Assembly (NCBI RefSeq): GCF_002286785.1
Contig: NZ_MUJY01000190.1
Span: forward strand, 18,554 to 82,553
DNA: 64,000 nucleotides
Source of the DNA: Pseudomonas sp. PIC25
GTDB taxonomy: Bacteria; Pseudomonadota; Gammaproteobacteria; Pseudomonadales; Pseudomonadaceae
Reading direction: 5' to 3'
The translations under genes and the position numbers were made by a program. Numbering within the stretch: the first letter of the stretch is position 1; each line of letters starts with the position of its first letter. Positions 17,078 to 24,031 of this stretch are shown one piece after another. The notes under the pieces were generated by a model. The model did not search any database. It had not been told where the DNA came from and saw nothing but the letters and a program-made list of their open reading frames with translations.

Positions 17078-17169
17078 CTCCTCTCCCGACAAAGGCAAAG
17101 CCAGGGCAACCTGGCGACGCAAAGTCACGGGTCCCACCGGGATCGCCGAACTGCCGAAGGAGAACTCCT
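17078..17169 (+). ncRNA. Cyclic-di-GMP-I (GEMM-I) riboswitch
   Basis: The core matches the GEMM-I aptamer. GGCAAAGCC (17094-17102) is followed by stem CCAGG-GCAA-CCTGG with a GNRA tetraloop (17101-17114). The diagnostic GACGCAAAGTC (17116-17126) comes next, then a second helix ending near CGCCGAACTGCC. GEMM-I RNAs bind c-di-GMP. An AGGAG at 17158-17162 could pair with CTCCT at 17078-17082, closing the aptamer, or with CTCCT at 17165-17169, so the expression platform looks translational. That AGGAG is 7 nt before an ATG at 17170, not before the protease ATG at 17220. Confidence 0.88.
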
Positions 17170-17219
17170 ATGGACAGCCGTGAAGAGGACTTTCTTCTGA
17201 CTCGATTCAGGAGAGACCC

Positions 17220-19544
17220 ATGCGCCTGTCCCGGCCCTTCGCCGCGTCCCTGCTCTGCACCTGCGTGCTCGTCGCCAGCACGTCCCTCGCCGCAGCCGCT
17301 TCCCACACGGACCATGAGCACACCGCCACCGCGGCCCACGTCAGCGAGGCCCGCGAGGCCGCCAGCGCACGCACCACGGAACTCCTGACCCAGTACAAGC
17401 GCTGGCTGAAAGCCGATGCCAGCCAGCGCACCAGCCTGCGCCAGCAGCTCGCCGCCAAGGCCGAACAGCGTCGCCAACTGCTCGGCGAACTGGTCCAGAG
17501 CCATCCGGCCGAGGTGCTGCGCGTGGTTATTCCGGAAGACCGCCAGGGCGGCATGCCGGCCGAGGTGCTCGCCAAGCTGGAACAGCGCGTGGAGCTGGAA
17601 GGCGAACTGGACGTCCTCTACGAAGACTACGAGGACGGCTCCCACAAGCTGCGCCACTTCCTCAAGACGCCCTTCGGCGAACGCTTCGAGCTGCACTTCG
17701 CCCGTCGCGACAAGGAATGGCAGAGCGGCACCCCGGTGCGCGCCCAGGGCTGGCTGCTGGAAAGCGCCCAGCCCGGTATCGACCCGATCCAGGGCGACCT
17801 GGTGATCGCCGACGACAGCACCCTGCTGCTCGCCGATGGCGCCACCACGACCACCACCTCCACCGGCACCACCAGCGCCCTGCCCAACACCCTGGGCGCC
17901 CAGCGCACCCTGGCCATCCTGGTCAACTTCCAGGATGCGCCGAGCGACAAGCCGTGGACCGCCAGCCAGGCCAGTAGCCTGTTGTTCGGTGCCGGCGGCG
18001 TCAGCGATTTCTTCAAGGAAAACTCCAACCAGCAGACCTGGCTCACTGGCACAGTCGCCGGCTGGTACACCATTCCGGTCAGCAGCACCGTGTGCGACGG
18101 CTTCGCCATCGAGAAGTACGCCAAGGAAGCGGCCCAGGCCTCTGGCTACACCCTGGCCAACTACGACCGCTTCGTCTATGTCTTCCCGAAGAACGCCTGC
18201 GGCTACAGCGGCATGGGCCAGGTCGGCACCAAGCCTTCCGCCGCCTGGATCCATAACAGCCTGATCCTGCGCACCGTCGCCCACGAGATGGGCCATAACC
18301 TCGGCCTGCACCACGCCCACGCGCTGGATTGCGGCGACACCAGCCTGGGCAGCACCTGCACCGCCCAGGAATACGGCGACACCCTCGACATCATGGGTTA
18401 CTCCGGCACCGTCGGGCACTTCAACGGCTTCGCCAAGGAGCGCCTGGGTTGGCTGGCCAGCGGCAACCTGATCACCGTCGGCAGCGCCGGCAGCTTCTAC
18501 CTCAAGCCCATGAGCAGCGCCACCAGCAGCGCGAAGATCCTGAAGATCGCCAACGGCACCGACGCCAGCGGCCAGCCCAGCTATTTCTACGTGGAATTCC
18601 GCCAGCCGGTCGGCTTCGACGCACAGCTCACCGACCGCGGCGTGGTCGACGTGAACAATGTGTTCAAGGGCGTCTCCGTGCGCCAAGCCAGCCCGGCCAA
18701 CGGCAACAGCGGCTACCTGCTGGACATGACCGCCGGCAGCAACTTCGTCGACATGAAGGATGCCGCCCTGGTCGGCGGCCGCAGCTTCAGCGCCAACGGC
18801 ATGACCCTCACCACCCAGTGGACCGACGCCAGCCAGGCCCTGGTCAGCGTCGACTTCGGCGGCAGCGCCGCAGTCCCCACCTGCACCCGTGCCGCACCGA
18901 GCATCAGCGTCACCCCCGGCCAGAGCACCTGGCTGCCGGCCGGCAGCAGCTACACCTACACTGTCAGCGTGACCAACAAGGACAGCGCCGGCTGCGCCAG
19001 CAGCAGCTTCAGCCTGAGCGCCAACAAGCCGAGCGGCTGGAGCGCCGGCCTGGGCAGCGCCAGCCTCAGCCTGGCTCCTGGCGCAACCGCCAGCACCACC
19101 CTGCAGGTCAGCGCAGCGAGCACCGCCGTCGACGGCTTCTACAGCGTCGGTGCCACCGCCACGGCCAACGGCCTGTCCGCCACCGGCAGCGCCAGCTTCG
19201 TGGTGGACAACCCGTCCAGCGTCGCCAACCAGGCGCCGAAGGCGGTGAACGACAGCGCCACCCTGGCCAGCGTCTCCGCCGTGACCATCGCCGTCATGGC
19301 CAACGACAGCGACCCGGATGGCGATGCGATCAACGTCGTCACCTTCACCCAGGGCGGCAAGGGCAGCGTCAAGCTGAACAGCAACGGCACCCTGACCTAC
19401 ACCCCGGCCAAGGGCTTCAAGTCCAGCGACCAGTTCAGCTACACCATCAGCGACGGCAAGAACAGCGCCTCGGCCACCGTCAGCGTCAGCCTGTCCGGCA
19501 GCAGCACCACTACCAGCGGTGGCAAGGGGAACGGCAACCGCTGA
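17220..19544 (+). CDS. Secreted zinc metalloprotease, M11 (gametolysin)-type, with C-terminal beta-sandwich domains
   Basis: A 774-residue exported protein with a signal peptide at about residues 1-26. The metzincin zinc motif HEMGHNLGLHH is at 355-365. It is followed by EYGDTLDIMGYSG with the Met-turn near 392, the spacing seen in M11 peptidases. Residues ~550-660 resemble a NEW3-type immunoglobulin-like domain, and ~675-755 a cadherin/Big_9-like domain (NQAPKAVNDSATL through FSYTISDG). The tail is Ser/Gly-rich. GGAG lies 7 nt before the ATG. A c-di-GMP riboswitch lies upstream and a T2SS nearby, so it is probably a T2SS substrate acting on surface or external proteins. The target is unknown. 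Confidence 0.85.
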   Translation: MRLSRPFAASLLCTCVLVASTSLAAAASHTDHEHTATAAHVSEAREAASARTTELLTQYKRWLKADASQRTSLRQQLAAKAEQRRQLLGELVQSHPAEVLRVVIPEDRQGGMPAEVLAKLEQRVELEGELDVLYEDYEDGSHKLRHFLKTPFGERFELHFARRDKEWQSGTPVRAQGWLLESAQPGIDPIQGDLVIADDSTLLLADGATTTTTSTGTTSALPNTLGAQRTLAILVNFQDAPSDKPWTASQASSLLFGAGGVSDFFKENSNQQTWLTGTVAGWYTIPVSSTVCDGFAIEKYAKEAAQASGYTLANYDRFVYVFPKNACGYSGMGQVGTKPSAAWIHNSLILRTVAHEMGHNLGLHHAHALDCGDTSLGSTCTAQEYGDTLDIMGYSGTVGHFNGFAKERLGWLASGNLITVGSAGSFYLKPMSSATSSAKILKIANGTDASGQPSYFYVEFRQPVGFDAQLTDRGVVDVNNVFKGVSVRQASPANGNSGYLLDMTAGSNFVDMKDAALVGGRSFSANGMTLTTQWTDASQALVSVDFGGSAAVPTCTRAAPSISVTPGQSTWLPAGSSYTYTVSVTNKDSAGCASSSFSLSANKPSGWSAGLGSASLSLAPGATASTTLQVSAASTAVDGFYSVGATATANGLSATGSASFVVDNPSSVANQAPKAVNDSATLASVSAVTIAVMANDSDPDGDAINVVTFTQGGKGSVKLNSNGTLTYTPAKGFKSSDQFSYTISDGKNSASATVSVSLSGSSTTTSGGKGNGNR

Positions 19545-19662
19545 TCGGGGCGGACAGGGATGTCCGAAGCTCCTGTAGGGGCGAATGAATGGGCTCTGGC
19601 TACATCAAGCATTGCTGAAAGCTCCTGAGCCCAACCGACTACCGAGTTCACTAGAGACTTCT

Positions 19663-19760
19663 TGTTTCGCCCCCCGGCGAGTTACTTCTGGCAGTCGCCC
19701 CAGAAGGTAACCAAGAGGGCTTGCCCCGGCATCCGAACTAGGCGTCCCCGCCCGGCTGCG
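19663..19760. repeat. Dispersed intergenic repeat with GTTACTTCTGG/CCAGAAGGTAAC arms
   Basis: GTTACTTCTGG (19681-19691) and CCAGAAGGTAAC (19700-19711) form a hairpin. They are followed by AAGAGGGCTTGCCCCGG and a CCCCGCCCGGCTGCGCCGGGG palindrome. This series is a widespread intergenic repeat of pseudomonads that is often mis-annotated as short hypothetical proteins. Recognition is from memory of the pattern. Confidence 0.55.
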
Positions 19761-19978
19761 CCGGGGTTCCCTCCCTCCATCGCCGTTCCGGGGGCCCGGC
19801 GCGAAGGGCCATCCCTGGCCAATCGCGCCTCTCGCGACATCCATGCCGCTCGTCCCCCTACACGACGATTCCGCTCGGCCTCCTGACGGGGGCGTCGGAG
19901 TTGGCCCAACCTTTTCTACAAGCCTTCTGGCAATGCCAAAGCGTCAGGATTACCGCGCTGCGCCGGGCGGCACGAACT

Positions 19979-20004
19979 CCCCTCTCCCGTTTACGGGAGA
20001 GGGG
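19979..20004. repeat. Perfect palindromic repeat CCCCTCTCCCGT/ACGGGAGAGGGG
   Basis: A 12-bp perfect inverted repeat with a two-base centre, followed by a GGGGGAGAGGGG stretch. A weaker version, CCCCTCT with GGGAGAGGCTGAGGGG, occurs at 34711-34741. It is an intergenic repeat family. Confidence 0.6.
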
Positions 20005-20107
20005 CGGGGGAGAGGGGTTTTGCCTCGCCCAGAAGAAAGGTTGTGCCCAGAGGGCTTCATCCAAAGCCACAACAACTAACACAGATAAAACCGATAAATT
20101 CGCAGCA

Positions 20108-20135
20108 CAAAAAAACGCAGGGCACTGGCCCTGCG
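20108..20135 (-). terminator. Rho-independent terminator of the DUF11-repeat gene
   Basis: CGCAGGGC and GCCCTGCG (stem 20116-20135, loop ACTG), with a seven-T run following on the minus strand. It lies 52 bp after the stop codon of the minus-strand gene. Confidence 0.9.
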
Positions 20136-20187
20136 CTTTCGTTTTCCCCTCACCCGGCGCCCTCCCTGTCGCCGGGCTCAAGTACGA

Positions 20188-22890
20188 TCAGAACGAATTG
20201 TCATTCGCCAGATCGCATCCCAGGTTGTTGTCGGCATCCAGCGCCGCTGCCAGGGCCAGGATCGTTGCCCGATCCTTGGTGGCCAGGGCCGCGTTGACGT
20301 CGGCGATCACCGAAGCCGCCGTCCGTGGGTAATCCACGTCAGGATGGCTGGCGTTGAGCACTGCCGCGACCGCCGCGCGCAGGAGAATCTGCGCGGAGCC
20401 GAGCAGGTTGGTACCACCGGCATAGTTCAGCGCTTGGATCAGGCTGTTGCCGCCGAGCTGGTTGGCCAACTGGCCGCTGGGCAGGCTGAACACCGAACCC
20501 ACAGTCTGGTTCGGGCTGTAGCCGGTCGGGCCCCAACTGCCGGGGCTGTTCTTCCAGAAGCCCGGGGTGCAGCCTTCGCCTTCCGGCGGCGGCGGGACCT
20601 CGCAGGTGGCGTCCGCACTGCTCGACACCGGCGAGCTTTCCACGGCGTCTTCGGCGGTGGCCACCACGGTGTTGGTGTAGAAGCCGGCCAGGCTCGGCGT
20701 ATAGGCGCCGTTGTAGTTGGCCGCGGCTCCCGGAGCCAGGTCACCGAGGTTGAAGGTCACGTCGTCCGAGGTATCCCCCGGTGTACCGTTGTCGTCCACC
20801 ACCGTCACGTTCAGCAGCGCGACGTTGCCGGTGTTGGTCACCGTGCCGTCGAACAGGATCGCCTGGCCGAAGGCCGGCGCGTCCGTGCACTGCTTGGTGA
20901 CCTCGATGGCCGGTGTCACATCCGCACTGCACGACGCGGAGGCTTGGGCTTCCACCGGGCTCTGGGTCAGCACATCGGCACCGCTTGCCGTCACCGTGTC
21001 GGTGGAGCTGGAACCACTGGCGCTGAAGCCGCCGTTGTAGTTCGCCGACTCCCCGGGAGCGAGGCTGATCGGGCCGAGCACCGTGACGTCATCGCTGGAG
21101 TCGCCCGGCGTACCGTTGTCATCCATCACCGTGACGTTGCCGAGGGCGACGTTGCCGGTGTTGGTCACCGTACCGTTGAACAGCACATCGATACCCGTAC
21201 CGCCGGTATTGATGTTCGCGCTGCACTGCTTGGTGACTTCGATGGCCGGTGTCACATCCGCCTCGCAGGTCGCTTGCGCCGTGGCCTCGACCGGGCTCTG
21301 GGTGAGCACGTCGGAGCCGGTGGCGGTTACGGTGTCGGTGGAGCTGTTGCTGCCACTGGCACTGAAGCTGCCGTTGTACGGCATCGACTGGCCGGCGTTC
21401 AGGGTGACCGGGCCGAGCACCGTCACATCGTCGCTGGTGTCGCCCGGCGTGCCGCCGTCATCCACCACCATGACATTTTCCAATGCCACGTTACCGGTGT
21501 TGGTCACCGTGCCGTTGAACAGCACATCGATGCCCGCACCGCCCGAGGCGATGTTCGCGGTGCATGCCTTGTCCACCGCCAGGGCTGGAGTAACCGTCGG
21601 CGAGCAGGACGCTTCCGCCGTGGCTTCCACCGACGTGCCGTTGCGATGGCCCACCGCGGTCACCTCGTCCGTGGCCGGGATGGACAGGGTGCTGTAGCTG
21701 CCGTTGTACGGCTGCGACTCGCCCGGTTGCAGAGTGGCCGGTCCGAAGACCACCACGTCGTCGGCGGTATCCGTGGTGCCCATGTCATCGGTCACTGTCA
21801 CGTCGAACAGCGGCAGGCCGCCGTCGTTGGTCACGGTACCGCTGTAGTTGACCAGCACGCTGTTGCCGCCATCGCCCGCATCCACCGCTGCCGTGCACTG
21901 CTTGGTCACCGCGATGCTGCAGAGGTTGAAGTCGCCTAGCACGAAGTCCTTCAACTGTGCGGTTTCCGAACGCGACGAGCGGGTTTCCGCGAGGAAGCTG
22001 CTGAAGCAGGGTACGTCGCCGCCCAGCAATTTCGACACGTTGATGCCGCCTTCGAAGAAGCTCTCGAAGGGAATGCCGGCAAAGCCGTTCTTCGGCGTGT
22101 AGGGCCATTCCGGAGCACCCGGCAGGTTGGCCACGTTGGTGATGGCGCAAGCCAGCTTGTCGCCGGTGCCGTCGCACTTGGCGTTGGCCGAGCTGTAACG
22201 CTCGTCCAGGTTGGATGCCACGTTGTCATGATCCAAGTCCAGCGGGTCCCATTCGTAGACCTTGATTTCCGGCTGGGCATTGGCGCCCTGCGGGTACTCG
22301 ACCAGCACCAGCAAGTCCCCCGGCACGTACCCCGGCTGGCCTTCCATGCCCTGGCGGGCGACGTGCTGGCCGTTGAAGCGGCCGTTGGCGCCCAGGGTGA
22401 CGTTGTTCTGGAAGAACCAGAAACCAGCGAAGGCATCGCCATTATTGGCGAAGCGATCCAGCCCGAAGTAGATGATCAGGTCACCCGCCGCGTGTACCAC
22501 CTGACTGTTATGTGTCACATCGGCCGGGTTCACGTAGGCCGTAGCGTAGGCGTTGGTGATGTCGTCCTTGTCCGGCACCGAGCCATTGGTGTAGCGCCAT
22601 TGGGTGACGTCGTTGACATCCTTCGATCCACCCTGGGTATAGATGGTGACCGGTGCCGGGTCCGACAGGATCCCGGTGAAGGCCGCCGGCGAACCCGCCT
22701 GGTTGCCCAGGTGCAGGCTGCCCCAGTCATCACCGGCTGCGGCGGCGTCGACCGTGTTGCCATCCAGTTCGAACAGTCCTGGCGGTGCGCCGTCGACGGC
22801 ATAGACTCCCGCCGTGGACGCCATCCCCGCCACCAGCGCCGCACTCAGCAAACAGCGCGGCAGCGATTGCAATAACTGATGCGTGTGCAT
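20188..22890 (-). CDS. Secreted multi-repeat DUF11 protein with CTPGFWK-type C-terminal domain
   Basis: A 900-residue exported protein starting at MHTHQLLQSL. AGGAG is 7 nt before this ATG but only 1 nt before the in-frame ATG at 22896, so the inner start is preferred. The signal peptide ends near VYA at about residue 31. Residues ~35-320 form an N-terminal domain with aromatic segments (IIYFGLDRF, FAGFWFFQNN). Four tandem repeats of about 112 residues follow, each around VLFNGTVTNTGNVAL, DDVTVLGP and VTKQC. The C-terminal domain starts GCTPGFWKNSPGSWGP. It is probably a surface or secreted matrix-type protein and a possible substrate of the adjacent T2SS. The function is unknown. Confidence 0.82.
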   Translation of the reverse strand: MHTHQLLQSLPRCLLSAALVAGMASTAGVYAVDGAPPGLFELDGNTVDAAAAGDDWGSLHLGNQAGSPAAFTGILSDPAPVTIYTQGGSKDVNDVTQWRYTNGSVPDKDDITNAYATAYVNPADVTHNSQVVHAAGDLIIYFGLDRFANNGDAFAGFWFFQNNVTLGANGRFNGQHVARQGMEGQPGYVPGDLLVLVEYPQGANAQPEIKVYEWDPLDLDHDNVASNLDERYSSANAKCDGTGDKLACAITNVANLPGAPEWPYTPKNGFAGIPFESFFEGGINVSKLLGGDVPCFSSFLAETRSSRSETAQLKDFVLGDFNLCSIAVTKQCTAAVDAGDGGNSVLVNYSGTVTNDGGLPLFDVTVTDDMGTTDTADDVVVFGPATLQPGESQPYNGSYSTLSIPATDEVTAVGHRNGTSVEATAEASCSPTVTPALAVDKACTANIASGGAGIDVLFNGTVTNTGNVALENVMVVDDGGTPGDTSDDVTVLGPVTLNAGQSMPYNGSFSASGSNSSTDTVTATGSDVLTQSPVEATAQATCEADVTPAIEVTKQCSANINTGGTGIDVLFNGTVTNTGNVALGNVTVMDDNGTPGDSSDDVTVLGPISLAPGESANYNGGFSASGSSSTDTVTASGADVLTQSPVEAQASASCSADVTPAIEVTKQCTDAPAFGQAILFDGTVTNTGNVALLNVTVVDDNGTPGDTSDDVTFNLGDLAPGAAANYNGAYTPSLAGFYTNTVVATAEDAVESSPVSSSADATCEVPPPPEGEGCTPGFWKNSPGSWGPTGYSPNQTVGSVFSLPSGQLANQLGGNSLIQALNYAGGTNLLGSAQILLRAAVAAVLNASHPDVDYPRTAASVIADVNAALATKDRATILALAAALDADNNLGCDLANDNSF
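20590..21925 (-). repeat. Four tandem DUF11 repeat units inside the gene
   Basis: Unit boundaries recur about every 335-338 bp (near 21905, 21570, 21232 and 20895). The second and third units are very similar at DNA level, including a shared GTTGAACAGCACATCGAT stretch on the plus strand. This points to recent internal duplication and to likely copy-number variation between strains. Confidence 0.75.
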
Positions 22891-23330
22891 AGCCATGCTC
22901 CTCCCCCCGACTGGCCATCCCGCCGCCGGGAGACGTTGGAACCGCGCAATGCCGGCCAGGGAACTCGCTCCCCATACCTGAACCGGAACCCGATCCGTAG
23001 CGATTGCGCGGCCTGTTTGTCATCGCTTTTCCGGCGGTGCTGCAACGGCCACCGGACAAGGCGAACCGGAACCCCTCGGGATTCCTCGACCGACACGTAT
23101 TCAATTACCGGGCCACACACATAAGCTATTGATATAAATGGATTTTATTGGGATATCGGAAGATACCCGGAAGAACCTTTCCACCGGCCATACGGAAATC
23201 GCCTTCGGCTGTCCATTCGCTGAAACACACCTGCCCAACGGGCATCCCCGACCAGGCGGAAAGCCCCGTGGTTACGGGCTCGCGGGCCATGGCCGGGCAA
23301 CATCCTGCGTTCACGAGGTGATACAAACAT
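22891..23330 (-). other. Long upstream region of the DUF11-repeat gene
   Basis: No gene is seen. The only AT-rich, promoter-like stretch (23125-23160, TTTATATCAATAGCTTAT on the minus strand) is about 240 bp from the start codon, implying a long GC-rich leader able to fold. I could not match it to a known riboswitch; in particular the GACGCAAAG element of GEMM-I is absent. Confidence 0.4.
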
Positions 23331-23335
23331 GAAAA

Positions 23336-23356
23336 AGGGCGCTCCTGCAGCGCCCT
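23336..23356 (-). terminator. Rho-independent terminator after the DUF11 pseudogene
   Basis: AGGGCGCT and AGCGCCCT (loop CCTGC) with TTTTTC following on the minus strand. It is intact although the gene it served is broken. Confidence 0.88.
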
Positions 23357-23379
23357 TGTCTGTCTTCCAGCCCGTTTCG

Positions 23380-23840
23380 TCACTCGCTATGCAGCAGGCA
23401 CAGCTCGCAACTGGCATCGTCGCTGAGCGGGCCGATGGGCAACCCACTGAGCACTCCAGTGCCCTGGGCGCTGGCGAGGTTGTTGAAGGCCGGCTCGCCG
23501 GCACTGACCAGGCCATCGCCGTTGGTATCGCGGACCACAGTCAATTGCGCCGCGCTGAACACGCTGTCGCTCAGGACCACGTCGACCAGCTTGACGTTAT
23601 CGGCGTTGCGTACCGTGCCGACGGTATCGGCGACGAAGGTGGTGCCGTCTCCATGCGAGGAATGACGCAATCCTTGGTCACGGAGGCGCCGCAGACATAG
23701 AAATTGCCGGCGGCGAAATCCTTCAGGGTCGCTGTTTCCGAACGGGAGGCGCGGGTCTCGGCGAGGAGCGCAGAAAAGCACGTGGGTGCTGCCCAGCAGA
23801 CGGGTGACGTTGATGCCGCCCTCGAAGCAGCGCGGAACGC
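23380..23840 (-). pseudogene. Decayed paralogue of the DUF11-repeat protein
   Basis: Minus-strand reading gives FEGGINVTRLLGSTH, then in a second frame CFSALLAETRASRSETATLKDF and AAGNFYVCGASVTKDC, then back in the first frame DGTTFVADTVGTVRNADNVKL through to a stop. The intact neighbour has the same series (FEGGINVSKLLGG, CFSSFLAETRSSRSETAQLKDF, VTKQC). Two frame changes (near 23780 and 23660) and loss of the 5' part mark it as a pseudogene. It had only one DUF11-like unit before its stop. Paired sequencing errors could explain the frameshifts but not the missing N-terminus. Confidence 0.8.
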
Positions 23841-24031
23841 GAGGTCTCGGGTCGGCAGAACGGTTGTGAACTATCGGTGCAGGCAGGCCCGGACTGTTTT
23901 CTCAAGGGTGTCCAAGCCTTTTCCGGAGGACCGCTCGCTCTCCTCGCCAGGGCAGAAACGCATGATTCACCGCCACAGAAGCGGGAGCAACCTTGGGAGC
24001 GCATGCATTCGCGAATGGCGGCGCGGCAGGG

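Larger units (their letters stand above)
19545..20107. other. Intergenic repeat-rich region
   Basis: No gene is supported. It holds a short hairpin just after the protease stop (CGGACA-GGGA-TGTCCG, no T-run) and two dispersed repeat types described separately. Open frames here have no ribosome-binding sites and translate to Arg/Pro-rich sequence typical of repeat DNA. Confidence 0.6.

Noticed and set aside
19662..20079. Short hypothetical proteins in the intergenic region
   Set aside because: They lie in dispersed palindromic repeats, lack ribosome-binding sites and have Arg/Pro-rich translations.
20590..21925. CRISPR-like array from regularly spaced repeats
   Set aside because: The repeats are about 336 bp, in frame and code for DUF11 domains. 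There are no short identical repeats with unique spacers.
20344..21939. A 531-codon open frame on the plus strand
   Set aside because: It is antisense to the DUF11-repeat gene and arises from its GC-rich third positions. It has no ribosome-binding site and its Arg/His/Gly-rich translation matches no family.
22891..23330. Second c-di-GMP riboswitch upstream of the DUF11-repeat gene
   Set aside because: No GACGCAAAG or GGCAAAC element on either strand; only general GC-rich folding potential.
23138..23332. 64-codon open frame upstream of the DUF11 pseudogene terminator
   Set aside because: Poor codon use and no ribosome-binding site, in a region that looks like promoter and leader DNA.
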